Below are positions 43,657 through 54,600 of a stretch of DNA of 64,000 bases, piece by piece; position 1 is the stretch's first letter; the number at the start of each line of letters is the position of its first letter. The stretch is from positions 947,070 to 1,011,069 of the forward strand of contig NZ_JAPWGY010000001.1 in NCBI RefSeq assembly GCF_027214005.1, in the 5' to 3' direction. This DNA is from Kiloniella laminariae. Lineage in GTDB: Bacteria > Pseudomonadota > Alphaproteobacteria > Kiloniellales > Kiloniellaceae. The translations under genes and the position numbers were made by a program. The notes beneath the pieces are model-generated. The model did no database searches. It saw only the letters and a program-made list of their open reading frames with translations, and was not told the origin of the DNA.

Positions 43657-44781
43657 CTAGTGCTTAAGCCATGTATTGAATAGACGCTCCATCTCGTCCT
43701 CATTATCAACCCACCAGATCGCATCGGGAACTAAAGAACGCGACATACGTTCAGGGGTTGTGGGTATGTAAGGAAGCATGTCTTTGCCAGACGTGTAATG
43801 CTTGCCAACGAACGGGATAGAGGAACGCCTTGCTGGACCGTGCGCGATATAACTTGCTTGTCTGGCTAGCGCAGGCGTGTTCGAGGAATAACGAATGAAC
43901 TCGAGTGCCAGTTCCAGATCAGGTGTGCCCTTTGGGATAACCCAACCCTCCAGTTCAAGCGATTGCCAATCCCAAAGTGTTGAAATGGACTGTCCTTGTT
44001 CAATCTCAGCCTGATAACTGCGTCCATTATAAATGGAAGTCATCGCGACCTGCTTTTCTTTGAGAAATATACCCGGTTCTATTCCTTTTTCCCACCAGAC
44101 AATATGATCTTTGATGGTATCGAGCTTTGCGAATGCCCTTTTTTTGCCTTCTGAAGTCGAGAGTGTTTGGTAAAGTTGGTCAGGCAGAACCCCGTCAGCC
44201 AATAAAGCCCATTCGAGATTATTCGTGGCTCCTTTAAATAAGCCGCGTTTTCCAGGAAATTTTTTGAGATCAAAAAAATCTGCCAATTCGGTGGGGTGTT
44301 TTTCGCCCCATTGTCCGGTTGGGTAAGCAAAATGAGTGGAATATGCGACCATGGGAACAAAACAGTTTTTGCTCGTTTTGCTTAATTGAAGAGCTGGATA
44401 AAAATCTTTGCTCGCGGGGGTCCCATCTGGAGCAGGGTATAGATCCTTGTCTAAATCTATTTCCACTAAAAGGCCTTCATCACAAGCGACCATGGCCGCC
44501 CCGGGGAGCATGTCTACAACATCCCATATTATAGCATTCTGTTTGGCCTGGTATCGAAGGTCGTTTATAGCAGTGAAGCTTCCGGTGATAAGCTCGATCT
44601 TTTTGTCTGGGTGTTCTTCTTGGAATGGTTTGATATAGGCCTTTTCTTGACTGATGCCATAAGCTCCGCCCCAGGAAGTGACAACAAAAGATGATGGGCT
44701 GGTGGAACGTACACAGCCAGATGTGCCCAGTAGCATCAGGCCAATAATTGCCCAAAAGCACCCGTCTAGATTATTTTTCAT
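43657..44781 (-). CDS. lipoprotein solute-binding protein, spermidine/putrescine type
   Basis: A 374-residue protein with a lipoprotein signal (IIGLMLLGTSGC), so it would be anchored in the membrane. The mature part has the family-1 binding-protein pattern SFVVTSWGGAYGISQEKAYI, PFQEEHPDKKIELITGS and a middle region with DFFDLKKFPGKRGLF, as in PotD-like proteins for polyamines and related compounds. No permease or ATPase gene is adjacent. Composition is more AT-rich than its neighbours. Confidence 0.85.
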   Translation of the reverse strand: MKNNLDGCFWAIIGLMLLGTSGCVRSTSPSSFVVTSWGGAYGISQEKAYIKPFQEEHPDKKIELITGSFTAINDLRYQAKQNAIIWDVVDMLPGAAMVACDEGLLVEIDLDKDLYPAPDGTPASKDFYPALQLSKTSKNCFVPMVAYSTHFAYPTGQWGEKHPTELADFFDLKKFPGKRGLFKGATNNLEWALLADGVLPDQLYQTLSTSEGKKRAFAKLDTIKDHIVWWEKGIEPGIFLKEKQVAMTSIYNGRSYQAEIEQGQSISTLWDWQSLELEGWVIPKGTPDLELALEFIRYSSNTPALARQASYIAHGPARRSSIPFVGKHYTSGKDMLPYIPTTPERMSRSLVPDAIWWVDNEDEMERLFNTWLKH

Positions 44782-44835
44782 GAAGAAAAACCGTTTCGAA
44801 TAAAAATGGATGTGGAGAGACTGTAGGCTGTGTCG

Positions 44836-45345
44836 TCAGGGATGGGTAGAAAACGGAATATCCTCGACAAACCCGTCTGAAATTTTGTCAATACGCGCGC
44901 GAACGTACCCGGCACTTTTGAAATTTGTCGCTGCAATCAAGTAACTGCTCTGATCGTTGTAAATCTGAAAGCAACGATCATGAATAGCGGAATCATCGTA
45001 TGAGAAGCACAGTTCGTTTTCTTTAACATGCCAAGCGCCTGCAACGTTTTTTCCGCAGTCCCAGTTTTTGTTTTTTTGGGCTTCGCAATAGCGGTAGTTC
45101 GTGGTGCCATTCACATCGTAGTACTCCATCCATTTGTTCTTTTTGTTTTCAAAGTTTGCTGATGGAGTTGTCACATATTCGCCGACGAGAGTGTTACCCG
45201 TGAGCAGCTTTGTAATCTCTTCACCGGATAAAGGAGTAAGGCCTTTGCTTTGGAGGTCTGCAATAGATTGATAATTTTCGCTTCCGGTTGTAACGCAACC
45301 AGCGAGCAACAATAAAGTCGGAGCAAGAGACAGTTTTGATAACAT
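44836..45345 (-). CDS. small lipoprotein, DUF995-like
   Basis: A 169-residue protein with lipobox LLLAGC (Cys at residue 17). The mature part starts with a short helix and the pattern LTGNTLVGEYVTTPSANFEN, then a beta-rich domain with paired Cys (RYCEAQKNKNWDCG and LCFSYDDSAIHDRC). This resembles DUF995 and related small envelope lipoproteins of alphaproteobacteria; function unknown. GGGAAG lies just before the ATG. Composition is AT-rich like the gene before it. Confidence 0.72.
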   Translation of the reverse strand: MLSKLSLAPTLLLLAGCVTTGSENYQSIADLQSKGLTPLSGEEITKLLTGNTLVGEYVTTPSANFENKKNKWMEYYDVNGTTNYRYCEAQKNKNWDCGKNVAGAWHVKENELCFSYDDSAIHDRCFQIYNDQSSYLIAATNFKSAGYVRARIDKISDGFVEDIPFSTHP

Positions 45346-45533
45346 AGAACTTCCCTGTGTGATAAATCATATGAGAGCGAGTTTACTCTCGACGGTGGAC
45401 GAGTTATTTTTTGCGAATGGTGATACTATCAGCACAAGGGAAATTCAAAGAAATAAATACATCTTATGGTATTGGTTCGTTTGTGCTGATGTGAATACAA
45501 AGTAGAAAACACCCTGCTTTTATTTCAAGAATT

Positions 45534-46598
45534 TTAATTCAGGGCACGACCATCAGCGGTTCCATCCCGGGTTACTTCCTCGAACCAGTCGAGGGCGAGG
45601 GTGGCCCAGCCTTTGGGGACGTCGTGGCCTCCGGGAAACAGGACAAAGCGCAGGTCGCTGTCGGGGGTGCAGCGGGTCCACCAGCGTTGCCAGAAGATGG
45701 TGCCCATCTTTTCTTCGGGCATCATGTCAGTTTTGCTCATTTCGAATTCATCAGCGCGCAGGCCGTTACAGCCATTGACCTCTCGCAGGACCTGCAGGCC
45801 CTGAAATACATCCCCCTGATAAACACCCGAGCGCAAAGGGCGGCCTTCCAGCGGCACGGTCTGATCCATCCAGCCGTGGGTATGCATCAGCTTGACCGGC
45901 CCCTTGCAGTCGGATGATTCGGGATGTGGTCGCCAGAAGGCACCGGAAACCGGCGCATAGGCGGCGGCGATGTCCGGTGCCTGACAGGCAAGGTACCAGG
46001 TCAGGGACCCGCCGACGGAAAAGCCGCTCATCAGAATACGCTGACGATCAATACCAAAGCGTTGTGTCGCGTCATCCAGAATTTCGCGGGAAAAAGCCAG
46101 TTCATCCCTGAGTTTCTTGCGCTGGGGCAAAAATGACCAGCCTGCACCAAAACGGGATTCTGGATACATCAGCCCGGTCGGGGCCAACACGGCATAACCA
46201 CGTCCGGTCAAGGTATTGATCATCTCTTTGTCTTTCAGGGTAACTTCACCCGAACGCCCGGCGCCGTGAAAGAAAAGCACTGCAGGGATCTTGTTGCCCT
46301 TGGCCAGGTTCTTGGTATCGGGCAACGCAACATTATATTCGCCCAAAGGTATCTTGCAGGCATTGCCGATGTCTCCGCAACTTGTTCCTGAAGGTGTCAG
46401 CTCGCCTGCTGCCAATGCAGATGAAACAAACGGATCGCGAATGATAAGGCTCAAGAACCAAACAAGTGCCACTGCAAAACCTGCCCGTGTTTTGTACCGG
46501 CCAGAGCACCTGTGCCTGTGCCCGATGGTTTCCTTGTTGGTGGTGATCTTTCTGGCACGTTTGACAGAGCTGGACAGCAGGGGGCGAGAGACCATCAT
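45534..46598 (-). CDS. exported alpha/beta-hydrolase, poly(3-hydroxybutyrate) depolymerase-like esterase
   Basis: A protein of about 354 residues from the ATG at 46598, with AAGG just upstream; the frame is open further. A hydrophobic segment (FAVALVWFLSLII) serves as signal or anchor, with a likely cleavage at SALAAG. The catalytic Ser is in LMSGFSVGGSLTW; other family marks are PAVLFFHGAGRSGE (oxyanion side) and FPGGHDVPKG (catalytic His). Relatives are LpqC/PHB-depolymerase-like esterases and feruloyl esterases. The substrate cannot be inferred. Confidence 0.83.
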   Translation of the reverse strand: MMVSRPLLSSSVKRARKITTNKETIGHRHRCSGRYKTRAGFAVALVWFLSLIIRDPFVSSALAAGELTPSGTSCGDIGNACKIPLGEYNVALPDTKNLAKGNKIPAVLFFHGAGRSGEVTLKDKEMINTLTGRGYAVLAPTGLMYPESRFGAGWSFLPQRKKLRDELAFSREILDDATQRFGIDRQRILMSGFSVGGSLTWYLACQAPDIAAAYAPVSGAFWRPHPESSDCKGPVKLMHTHGWMDQTVPLEGRPLRSGVYQGDVFQGLQVLREVNGCNGLRADEFEMSKTDMMPEEKMGTIFWQRWWTRCTPDSDLRFVLFPGGHDVPKGWATLALDWFEEVTRDGTADGRALN

Positions 46599-46712
46599 GG
46601 GACCTTGGTTGCTATGGGGGCTTTGGTTTGAAAAGACACGTATCGTGATCATACTATGCTGCTTGTATAATGGTGCCAGTACTAAAATGCGGACCGCAAC
46701 AAATGTTATGAT

Positions 46713-47612
46713 CTAGCCAGCACTGCCGGGCAGAAACAGGTGGTTTTCCTGCCGGACCAGCTGGTCAAGGAATTCTGCGACGACGGCGACTTTCTTGGTG
46801 TTTTTCATGCTTTCATGCCAGACAGTCCAATAGCTGCGCTGGATGGACTGTTCCGGGAAAAGCCGCACCAGATCTTTGCTGTGCGGATGGGCCATGAATT
46901 CGTGCAGGACGCCAATACCCGCCCCGGAGCAAACCGCCTGCAGTTGGCCCAAAGCGCTGGAGATCTCGATACTGGATTTCCAGCCAGGCAGGAAATCGGC
47001 GGCATAGTTCAGTTCTGGCGTGAACACCAGATCCTCGACATAGCCCACCAGACGATGTTGTAGAAGATCGGCGAGTTTTTCCGGTGTACCAGCTTTCTTC
47101 AGGTAGCTTCTGGCGGCGTAGATCCCGAGGGAATAATCGGTCAGCTTGCGGGTACGCAGGCGTCCCTTGACCGGGCGGCCAATCATGACAGCAATATCGG
47201 CTTCGCGTTGCGACAGCGAGAAACTGCGCGGGGCGGGCACCAGCTGGATATTCAGATCGGGAAAACGCTCCTGCAACAGGTGGAGCCGGGGCGAGAGAAA
47301 AATCACCCCAAAGCCGTCAGTTGTGCCAATGCGTACTGTGCCGGCAAGGGTGGTCTCGCTTTGCCTGACGAGGGACTGGGCCTGGAGAAACTCGTTTTCA
47401 ATCCGCTGGGCAACCTCGAGAAAGGCGGCGCCATCCCCCGTCAGTTCACAGCCGCGGGTGGTGCGCTCAAACAGCTTGCTGCCAAGGGATTCCTCCAACG
47501 AGGTAATACGACGGCTGAGTTTGGCCTGACTGACGTTCAGTCGGTTTGCCGCCCCCAGCATCTGGCCCGATCTTGCAATGGCCAAAAAGTATTTTGCATC
47601 ATCCCAGTTCAA
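46713..47612 (-). CDS. LysR family transcriptional regulator
   Basis: A 299-residue protein with TTG start (GAGG 9 nt upstream). Residues 3-62 form the LysR winged helix (AKYFLAIARSGQMLGAANRL, then NVSQAKLSRRITSLEESLGS), followed by a periplasmic-binding-like effector domain. It is divergent from the methylmalonate-semialdehyde dehydrogenase gene across 126 nt, so it probably regulates that gene. The effector is unknown; a metabolite of valine or beta-alanine type breakdown would fit. Confidence 0.92.
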   Translation of the reverse strand: MNWDDAKYFLAIARSGQMLGAANRLNVSQAKLSRRITSLEESLGSKLFERTTRGCELTGDGAAFLEVAQRIENEFLQAQSLVRQSETTLAGTVRIGTTDGFGVIFLSPRLHLLQERFPDLNIQLVPAPRSFSLSQREADIAVMIGRPVKGRLRTRKLTDYSLGIYAARSYLKKAGTPEKLADLLQHRLVGYVEDLVFTPELNYAADFLPGWKSSIEISSALGQLQAVCSGAGIGVLHEFMAHPHSKDLVRLFPEQSIQRSYWTVWHESMKNTKKVAVVAEFLDQLVRQENHLFLPGSAG

Positions 47613-47738
47613 TTTTTGATCCTCGTTTATGCATAACAGATCATATTTAATGTCTATATATAATCATAAAGGCTGTCGATACCTTATCCCGCAGATCATT
47701 TATTTCCTGCACCCGTTATTCAGTTTGAGGACAGCACC
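47613..47738. promoter_or_regulatory. LysR-mmsA divergent regulatory region
   Basis: The gap contains the palindrome TTATGCATAA (47627-47636) and a very AT-rich stretch around 47645-47670. LysR proteins usually bind such dyads with the T-N11-A form in divergent promoters. GAGGA at 47728 is the ribosome-binding site of mmsA. Operator assignment is inferred. Confidence 0.45.
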
Positions 47739-49241
<1,503 letters not shown>

Positions 49242-49343
49242 GTGTCTGGCGGGTAACTGCCTGGAAAACCCTGCGCCTGCTGGCCAGGTGCCAGAATCAC
49301 TTATCCTGATTCAGCAAAGATGTTGAACGGGAAAAAGTCATCC

Positions 49344-49398
49344 TTCGCCGCGGACACTATCAGCTTTTGCTGAGTGGTGTCCGCGGCGAAGTTTTTTT
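49344..49398 (+). terminator. strong terminator after mmsA
   Basis: TTCGCCGCGGACAC (49344) pairs perfectly with GTGTCCGCGGCGAA ending at 49390, then G and seven T. The stem of 14 bp is the strongest terminator in the window. Nothing else is seen between mmsA and the next gene at 49537. Confidence 0.93.
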
Positions 49399-49536
49399 GC
49401 GGTTATCAGGCTCTGACTTTTATCCTAGATGTGTGCTATTATAGCGGGAAAGATTTTTACCGATACTACTGCGGACGCTGCCCGGTATGCGGGGCTGCTG
49501 TAACGAGATTCTTTCGGTCGTCGCAAAGGGGGTATT

Positions 49537-50421
49537 ATGGGTTTCAGGCAAATAAAAGTTGCGCTTGTCTCTGGCCCTTTATCTTTCGCGACCCTGATCA
49601 GGGTCTTTTACCTGATAATTCTCTCTGTTCTTGCTGCCACTTTGTTTATATCCCCGCTTCAAGCAAAAGACATTTTACCTGTTGTCGGACAGGCCGGGAA
49701 AGCGGGAAGCCCACCAACTCTTATATTCAGTACCTATGAAGTCAGGGATGAGGAAACCGGGCAGCTCATGGCACAGCTGGATGCTCTGGTTCGCGAAGCG
49801 ACAGCTAGAGTAGGCTGGGTTGCCGAAGTAATGCCCCTGCCTTTCCGCCGTTCTATTCGGGCGGCAAACAGCGGGGCTGCAGATGGTCACTATCCCCGGA
49901 TCGAAGGGGTTGAGGACGATTACCAAAATCTGGTCCGGGTTGATTCTCCTTTGCTCTGGGGTGAAGTGGTTGCCTTGACCTTTGACCCCGCAATCCGGAT
50001 TTCTGACTGGGGGTCTTTGCGCCATTATTCGGTCGGCTACCCGGCGGACTGGGTGATCTTTTACAGCCGGGCCGGGGACTATGGTCATCCCGCACCGGTC
50101 GAGCTGGAAAGCAATATCCTGAAAATGCTCAAAGCCCGGCGGTTTCAGGTGGCGCTGGTCTGGAAAGAGCTTTTCCGTATATCTTCCGACCAGAACCAAG
50201 GTGAGGCTTCCGGCCTGACGGTCACACCTCTGGAACAGCGAAATGCCTATCTCTACCTGCATAAAAAACACGGCGCTCTGGCCCCGCTTCTGGCGGCGGT
50301 ACTCGATGATATGCACAGGGATGGCAGCTTCGAAGTTCTTTGTCCTTTTTGCAAGGCACCAACCCAGGACAGCTCACAGGCGGGGGGATATTTGATACCG
50401 CCATTTATACCTTCTCTTTAG
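49537..50421 (+). CDS. exported solute-binding-like protein (family 3 type)
   Basis: A 294-residue protein with AAAGGGGG before the ATG. A hydrophobic segment (about 20-42) ending at LQAKD acts as signal peptide. The mature part (LIFSTYEVRDEETGQLMAQL, LPFRRSIRAANSGAADGHYP and DDYQNLVRVDSPLLWGE) resembles divergent family-3 amino-acid-binding-like proteins often found alone in proteobacteria. No transporter genes are nearby. A sensory rather than transport role is possible. Confidence 0.75.
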   Translation: MGFRQIKVALVSGPLSFATLIRVFYLIILSVLAATLFISPLQAKDILPVVGQAGKAGSPPTLIFSTYEVRDEETGQLMAQLDALVREATARVGWVAEVMPLPFRRSIRAANSGAADGHYPRIEGVEDDYQNLVRVDSPLLWGEVVALTFDPAIRISDWGSLRHYSVGYPADWVIFYSRAGDYGHPAPVELESNILKMLKARRFQVALVWKELFRISSDQNQGEASGLTVTPLEQRNAYLYLHKKHGALAPLLAAVLDDMHRDGSFEVLCPFCKAPTQDSSQAGGYLIPPFIPSL

Positions 50422-50535
50422 CGCTGGCACTTTAATGCCGGGCTCTATAGCACCGGGTCGCCCTCTCTTTCCTGACGTGAGATCTTCATGCCTTCGGGCG
50501 TGTCGTTTCCAGGCCGGTTCGGGCAAATCAACCGG

Positions 50536-50958
50536 CTAGGCGTGATCTTGGGTCTTGTCTAACCAAAAACTGTTGCGGATTGGGAGGTAATACAGGCAGC
50601 TGTAAAGCAGGGCAGAAGCGAGGCCGCACAATACCAGAAGAGCAGGGAGGGCCATAACCAAATAAGGAAGAAAAGTAGCAAGAATATTTCCGTCTGCTAT
50701 TCGCTTGCTTGTTTGCACAGAATCTATAGTCTGACCGGACGAATGCGATAAGCGCTTGATAGCTTTAAATAGCTGATGTTGATGAATTTTCTGACGCGAA
50801 TTCCAGAAAACCATCGGCAGGGCCGATCTTGATGATCCAGTGTATTGCCGCTTCTCCTGCAATGTTTGTCTGCAGGCGCTGACAAGTGTGTTTTTACCTA
50901 AGCTTGCTGATACAGACTTTGCTGTTGCAGTTCTTGCGTTAGAAATAACAGGTCCCAA
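50536..50958 (-). CDS. doubtful membrane-anchored ORF
   Basis: An ORF of 140 codons without a clear ribosome-binding site. Its C-terminal part has one good transmembrane helix (LPYLVMALPALLVLCGLASA); the N-terminal part looks like random sequence. A shorter gene starting at an internal ATG is possible. It lies in a region of about 700 nt (50422-51120) that otherwise shows nothing. It could be a remnant of a former gene. Confidence 0.25.
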   Translation of the reverse strand: MGPVISNARTATAKSVSASLGKNTLVSACRQTLQEKRQYTGSSRSALPMVFWNSRQKIHQHQLFKAIKRLSHSSGQTIDSVQTSKRIADGNILATFLPYLVMALPALLVLCGLASALLYSCLYYLPIRNSFWLDKTQDHA

Positions 50959-51120
50959 GGGACCCGTTCGCTATAGCCCGGAGCCGCAAAACCACCTGCC
51001 ACTACAAAAACAGACCATTTACGCCGCTATCAGGCGATCAATGGATAACCCGTAGCAGTGTCGTACCCCGATATCTTTGATCTCCGGGCCAGAACCTGCT
51101 GCACATTCGAAGGTGTTCTC

Positions 51121-51258
51121 ATGTCAAAAAAAGGCGACAATAAACGCGGCAACAAAGAAGCCAAAAAGCCAAAACAGGTCAAGGTAAAGGTTCTGGCAAC
51201 GGCTGATTCCGGCGCGAACAAGACAAGCCTGAACGTCGGAGCCAAGAAGGGAAAATAA
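51121..51258 (+). CDS. small basic conserved protein
   Basis: A 45-codon gene starting at the ATG at 51121, with GAAGGTG upstream. The peptide MSKKGDNKRGNKEAKKPKQV is very Lys-rich and resembles short basic proteins annotated in many alpha- and betaproteobacteria. A nucleic-acid-binding role is possible, but none is established. The longer frame from 51058 lacks a start signal. Confidence 0.6.
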   Translation: MSKKGDNKRGNKEAKKPKQVKVKVLATADSGANKTSLNVGAKKGK

Positions 51259-51293
51259 GAAAGTATAAGGTTAGAAAGACACAGGAACAAGCC

Positions 51294-51328
51294 CGGGGCT
51301 GAGGCAGTAAAACACGCTCACAGCCCCG
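51294..51328 (+). terminator. possible stem-loop after the small basic gene
   Basis: CGGGGCTG (51294-51301) pairs with CAGCCCCG (51321-51328) around a 19-nt loop. A T run appears only about 20 nt later, so termination is uncertain. The rest of the gap to tRNA-Thr shows nothing clear. Confidence 0.4.
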
Positions 51329-51536
51329 CTTGCTGTGTCTTAATAGACGTTTTTTATTGCTGATATTGTAATTGAGAGATGGTCCGAGAATAGAGGGCAA
51401 AAGTCGAAGCCAGAGGCCTTGCAACGGAAGGTTTGCCTTAGGAGGGATTTCTGGGTTTTTGTGTGATTGTGTCCAGAAATACAGGCTTTATCAAAAGCGA
51501 CCAAATTTCTAAGTATCTGATTGTATACCGAAAGAA

Positions 51537-51611
51537 TGGTGCCGTGAGGCGGAATTGAACCGCCGACCCCGTCATTACCAATGACGTGCTCTACCCCTGA
51601 GCTACCACGGC
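51537..51611 (-). tRNA. tRNA-Thr (anticodon GGT)
   Basis: On the minus strand the sequence folds into a cloverleaf. Acceptor GCCGTGG pairs with TCACGGC (one G-U), the D arm is GCTC-loop-GAGC, the anticodon stem CGTCA/TGACG encloses loop TTGGTAA with anticodon GGT, and the T arm GGCGG/CCGCC encloses TTCAATT. The CCA end is encoded. It reads the Thr codon ACC. Confidence 0.97.
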
Positions 51612-51824
51612 CTCGTCTGGACGGGCGTTATATGCCTCTGCCAGCGAACCAATGCAAGCCTTATTTTTATCTTTGGGCAAAAATTTTGATTTTCTCCAAA
51701 GGTCTTGATTTTATGCAAAGGCATCAGGGCCAGAGGTTTGCTCCTTCCGGCCCGAGACGTGATTTTCGCTCTGTCCGTTACAACAGTACTTGACGAAGGC
51801 GGGGGAGATTAGCACTCTGCCGCC

Positions 51825-51995
51825 ATGAACAAAGCACCAGAAACCGATACTACACCGGAAAATACATCCGCAGTCGCCGATACGCCAGAGCAGAAAGAGC
51901 TGGCTGAACGCACCCGGCAACGGCTGGACCGTGAGGCCAAGGCGCTGCGCGAGAACCTGCGCAAGCGCAAAAGCCAGATGCGCGAACGTAAATAG
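51825..51995 (+). CDS. small charged protein upstream of dcd
   Basis: A 56-codon ORF from the ATG at 51825 to a TAG at 51995. The N-terminal half is acidic; the C-terminal half is a highly charged helix (ELAERTRQRLDREAKALREN, then LRKRKSQMRERK). Short proteins with an ALRENLRRRK-type ending are encoded near murA and dcd in other alphaproteobacteria, which supports it being real. No clear Shine-Dalgarno site is seen. Function unknown. Confidence 0.6.
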   Translation: MNKAPETDTTPENTSAVADTPEQKELAERTRQRLDREAKALRENLRKRKSQMRERK

Positions 51996-52260
51996 CGCCT
52001 CGCGCTGAAGGGCCTGTTGCTGCTGTACGATCAGACGCAGAAGACAGGTCCGTGAGGCAGGCTGATCTGTTCTTGATCTTTTGCAAGCGGCAAGTCTCCT
52101 TGGTTCCGATCACAAAAAGGGGCCAGTAAACCATCCTGGATAAATTCAGCGACAGCTCAGCCTTGTAAATTAGGGCCTATAAATATGAAGCGGGCGAATC
52201 TTCATTCTTGAGCTTTTGGTGCGGAAACAGTAGAAGGCCATATATAGATCTGCCGCCTTG

Positions 52261-52291
52261 TCTACAGGCTTGTGCGCAGAAAACCTGTAGA
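52261..52291 (+). promoter_or_regulatory. inverted repeat in the dcd leader
   Basis: TCTACAGG (52261-52268) and CCTGTAGA (52284-52291) are perfect inverted repeats with a 15-nt spacer, ending 23 nt before the dcd start. It could be a hairpin in the leader or a repressor site. The remainder of the gap 51996-52314 has no gene. Confidence 0.45.
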
Positions 52292-52314
52292 GTTGTGAAG
52301 AGGGAGAGCAAGCC

Positions 52315-52869
52315 GTGGGAATTATGCCGGACACATGGATTCGTGAGCAGGCCGAAAAACATGGCATGATCGAGCCCTATGTCGAGGCGCAGCGCCGCGA
52401 GGGTGTGATCTCCTACGGGGTCAGTTCTTATGGGTATGATGCGCGGGTATCCAGCGAGTTCAAGATCTTCACCAATGTGCACAACGCCATTGTCGATCCC
52501 AAGAATTTTTCCGACCAGAGCTTTGTCGAGAAGAACGATGATGTCTGCATCATTCCGCCGAACTCCTTTGCCCTGGCCCGGACGGTCGAATATTTCCGCA
52601 TTCCGCGCGACGTGCTGGTGATCTGCCTTGGCAAATCGACCTACGCCCGCTGCGGCATCATTGTCAATGTCACGCCGCTGGAGCCGGAGTGGGAAGGCCA
52701 TGTGACGCTGGAATTTTCCAACACCACACCGCTGCCTGCCAAGATTTACGCCAACGAAGGTGTCTGTCAGTTCCTGTTCCTCAAGGGCGAGGGCGACTGT
52801 GACGTGTCCTATGCGGATCGCGCCGGGAAATACATGAAACAGCGCGGGGTTACGCTCCCCCGTTTGTAA
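52315..52869 (+). CDS. dcd: dCTP deaminase
   Basis: A 184-residue protein starting at a GTG with GGGAG 8 nt before it (product [20 protein letters not shown]; an ATG lies three codons on). Family marks are [45 protein letters not shown] and [19 protein letters not shown] with the catalytic Glu. It converts dCTP to dUTP, the precursor of dTMP, in the cytoplasm. It lies just upstream of murA. Confidence 0.95.
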   Translation: MGIMPDTWIREQAEKHGMIEPYVEAQRREGVISYGVSSYGYDARVSSEFKIFTNVHNAIVDPKNFSDQSFVEKNDDVCIIPPNSFALARTVEYFRIPRDVLVICLGKSTYARCGIIVNVTPLEPEWEGHVTLEFSNTTPLPAKIYANEGVCQFLFLKGEGDCDVSYADRAGKYMKQRGVTLPRL

Positions 52870-53228
52870 GAGCTACATTTGTTTTGGGGGCGCCTGTAAG
52901 GTGCAGCCCCTGGCTCTTTCCCCAGGGACGAGAGCCCTGTTACTGGTCATTTTTTGTCATCAGTTTTATGGCAGAATGATCGGGGTACGTTTTTTGAACA
53001 GATCGTCGTCACGATTTGAACAAGAGCCGCCATTACTTTTTTCCCTGTACCGGGCCTTTAAACAGGCTTTTTTTATGGGAGAATATCATGGCAACAACGT
53101 CGGAATTCATTCGGCACGGTAAAGGTCCCCTGTCTTGCAGGGCAGAGATCAGAACACCTGGAGGCGGAAATATCCTCCAGTTCAGAAATAAGGGTCTGAA
53201 TACTCAGGCTGAAACGGTAAAGACGACG
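52870..53228 (+). other. dcd-murA intergenic region with possible murA extension
   Basis: The gap holds no separate gene. An ATG at 53088, preceded by GGGAG, is in frame with murA and would add 47 residues ([20 protein letters not shown] at its start) that are not typical of MurA. No terminator with a T tract was found. Confidence 0.45.
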
Positions 53229-54518
53229 ATGGACAAGATCAGAATTCGCGGGGGCAACCCGCTCAAAGGTAAAATTCACATCAGTGGCGCCAAGAACGCA
53301 GCGCTGCCGCTGATGACGGCAGCCCTTCTGACGGATGAAGTGCTCACGCTCTGTAACCTGCCGCATCTGGCGGATATCACCACGCTGGCCAATCTGCTGT
53401 CGCAACATGGTGCCGAACTGCACATGAACGGTGCAGCGGGCAGCGAAGGCTGCGCCGGGCGGGTGCTGGAAATCCACGCCAAAAACATTGCCACGACCCG
53501 TGCACCTTATGATCTGGTGCGCAAGATGCGTGCGTCTATTCTGGTGCTCGGGCCCTTGCTGGCCCGTGAAGGTCATGCCGAGGTTTCGCTGCCCGGTGGC
53601 TGTGCCATTGGCTCGCGTCCGGTTGATCTGCATCTGCAGGGCATGCAGCAGCTTGGCGCCGAGATCGAACTGAAAGAAGGCTATGTCCACGCCAGAGCGC
53701 CCAAGGGGCTGATCGGCGGCGAAGTGGCTTTCCCGAAGGTTTCTGTTGGCGCGACAGAAAACATTATGATGGCGGCAGTGCTGGCCAAGGGCACAACCCG
53801 GATGATCAATGCGGCGCGTGAGCCGGAAGTGGTCGATCTGGCAGACTGTCTGATTGGCATGGGCGCACAGATCCAGGGTGCAGGCACGGATTGCATCACG
53901 ATTGAAGGCGTCGACCGCCTGCACAGCTATACCCACACGGTGGTGCCGGACCGCATCGAAACCGGGACCTATGCCATGGCGGCGGCGATGACCGGCGGTC
54001 GGTTGGAGCTGATCGGGGCAAGGCCAAAACACCTGCGTTCGATGATCGACCAACTGGCGCATGCCGGTGTGGTGATCGAGGACAGCGAAAACGGCATGGT
54101 TGCCAGCCGTGCGGGCAGCCGGGTGATCGGTGTGGATATCATGACCGAGCCCTATCCGGGTTATCCAACAGATCTGCAGGCCCAGACCATGGCGTTGATG
54201 TCGACTGCCGAAGGCGCCTCGATGATTACCGAAACGATTTTTGAAAACCGTTTCATGCATGTGCCAGAGCTGTGTCGTATGGGGGCAAACATAACCGTAC
54301 ACGGGTCTTCCGCCCTGGTGCGCGGGCAGGCCAGACTGACCGGGGCCGAGGTTATGGCAACGGATTTACGGGCCAGCTTCTCGCTGATTATGGCAGGGCT
54401 GGTTGCCGATGGGGAAACTGTGCTAAACCGTGTCTATCATCTTGACCGCGGTTATGAGCGGGTTGAGGACAAGCTGGCTGCCTGTGGAGCCGATATCGAG
54501 CGGCTCAAGGTTGAATAA
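53229..54518 (+). CDS. murA: UDP-N-acetylglucosamine 1-carboxyvinyltransferase
   Basis: A 429-residue protein starting [16 protein letters not shown], with [20 protein letters not shown] holding the conserved Lys-Asn pair. The catalytic Cys loop is [19 protein letters not shown]. MurA joins enolpyruvate to UDP-GlcNAc in the first committed step of peptidoglycan synthesis. The loop Cys means normal fosfomycin sensitivity would be expected. The ATG at 53229 has only a weak ribosome-binding site, whereas one 141 nt upstream has a good one, so the start is not certain. Confidence 0.95.
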   Translation: MDKIRIRGGNPLKGKIHISGAKNAALPLMTAALLTDEVLTLCNLPHLADITTLANLLSQHGAELHMNGAAGSEGCAGRVLEIHAKNIATTRAPYDLVRKMRASILVLGPLLAREGHAEVSLPGGCAIGSRPVDLHLQGMQQLGAEIELKEGYVHARAPKGLIGGEVAFPKVSVGATENIMMAAVLAKGTTRMINAAREPEVVDLADCLIGMGAQIQGAGTDCITIEGVDRLHSYTHTVVPDRIETGTYAMAAAMTGGRLELIGARPKHLRSMIDQLAHAGVVIEDSENGMVASRAGSRVIGVDIMTEPYPGYPTDLQAQTMALMSTAEGASMITETIFENRFMHVPELCRMGANITVHGSSALVRGQARLTGAEVMATDLRASFSLIMAGLVADGETVLNRVYHLDRGYERVEDKLAACGADIERLKVE

Positions 54519-54600
54519 TCATCGGCAGGGGTGTAAGACCGGGATGTCTTGTGCTTTTGTGATGAAACAGGACACGTAACCAAAGGTGGGGAAGACAGGC

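Noticed and set aside
53073..54302. 409-codon ORF antisense to murA
   Set aside because: Complete overlap with murA, no start signal, His/Arg-rich shadow translation.
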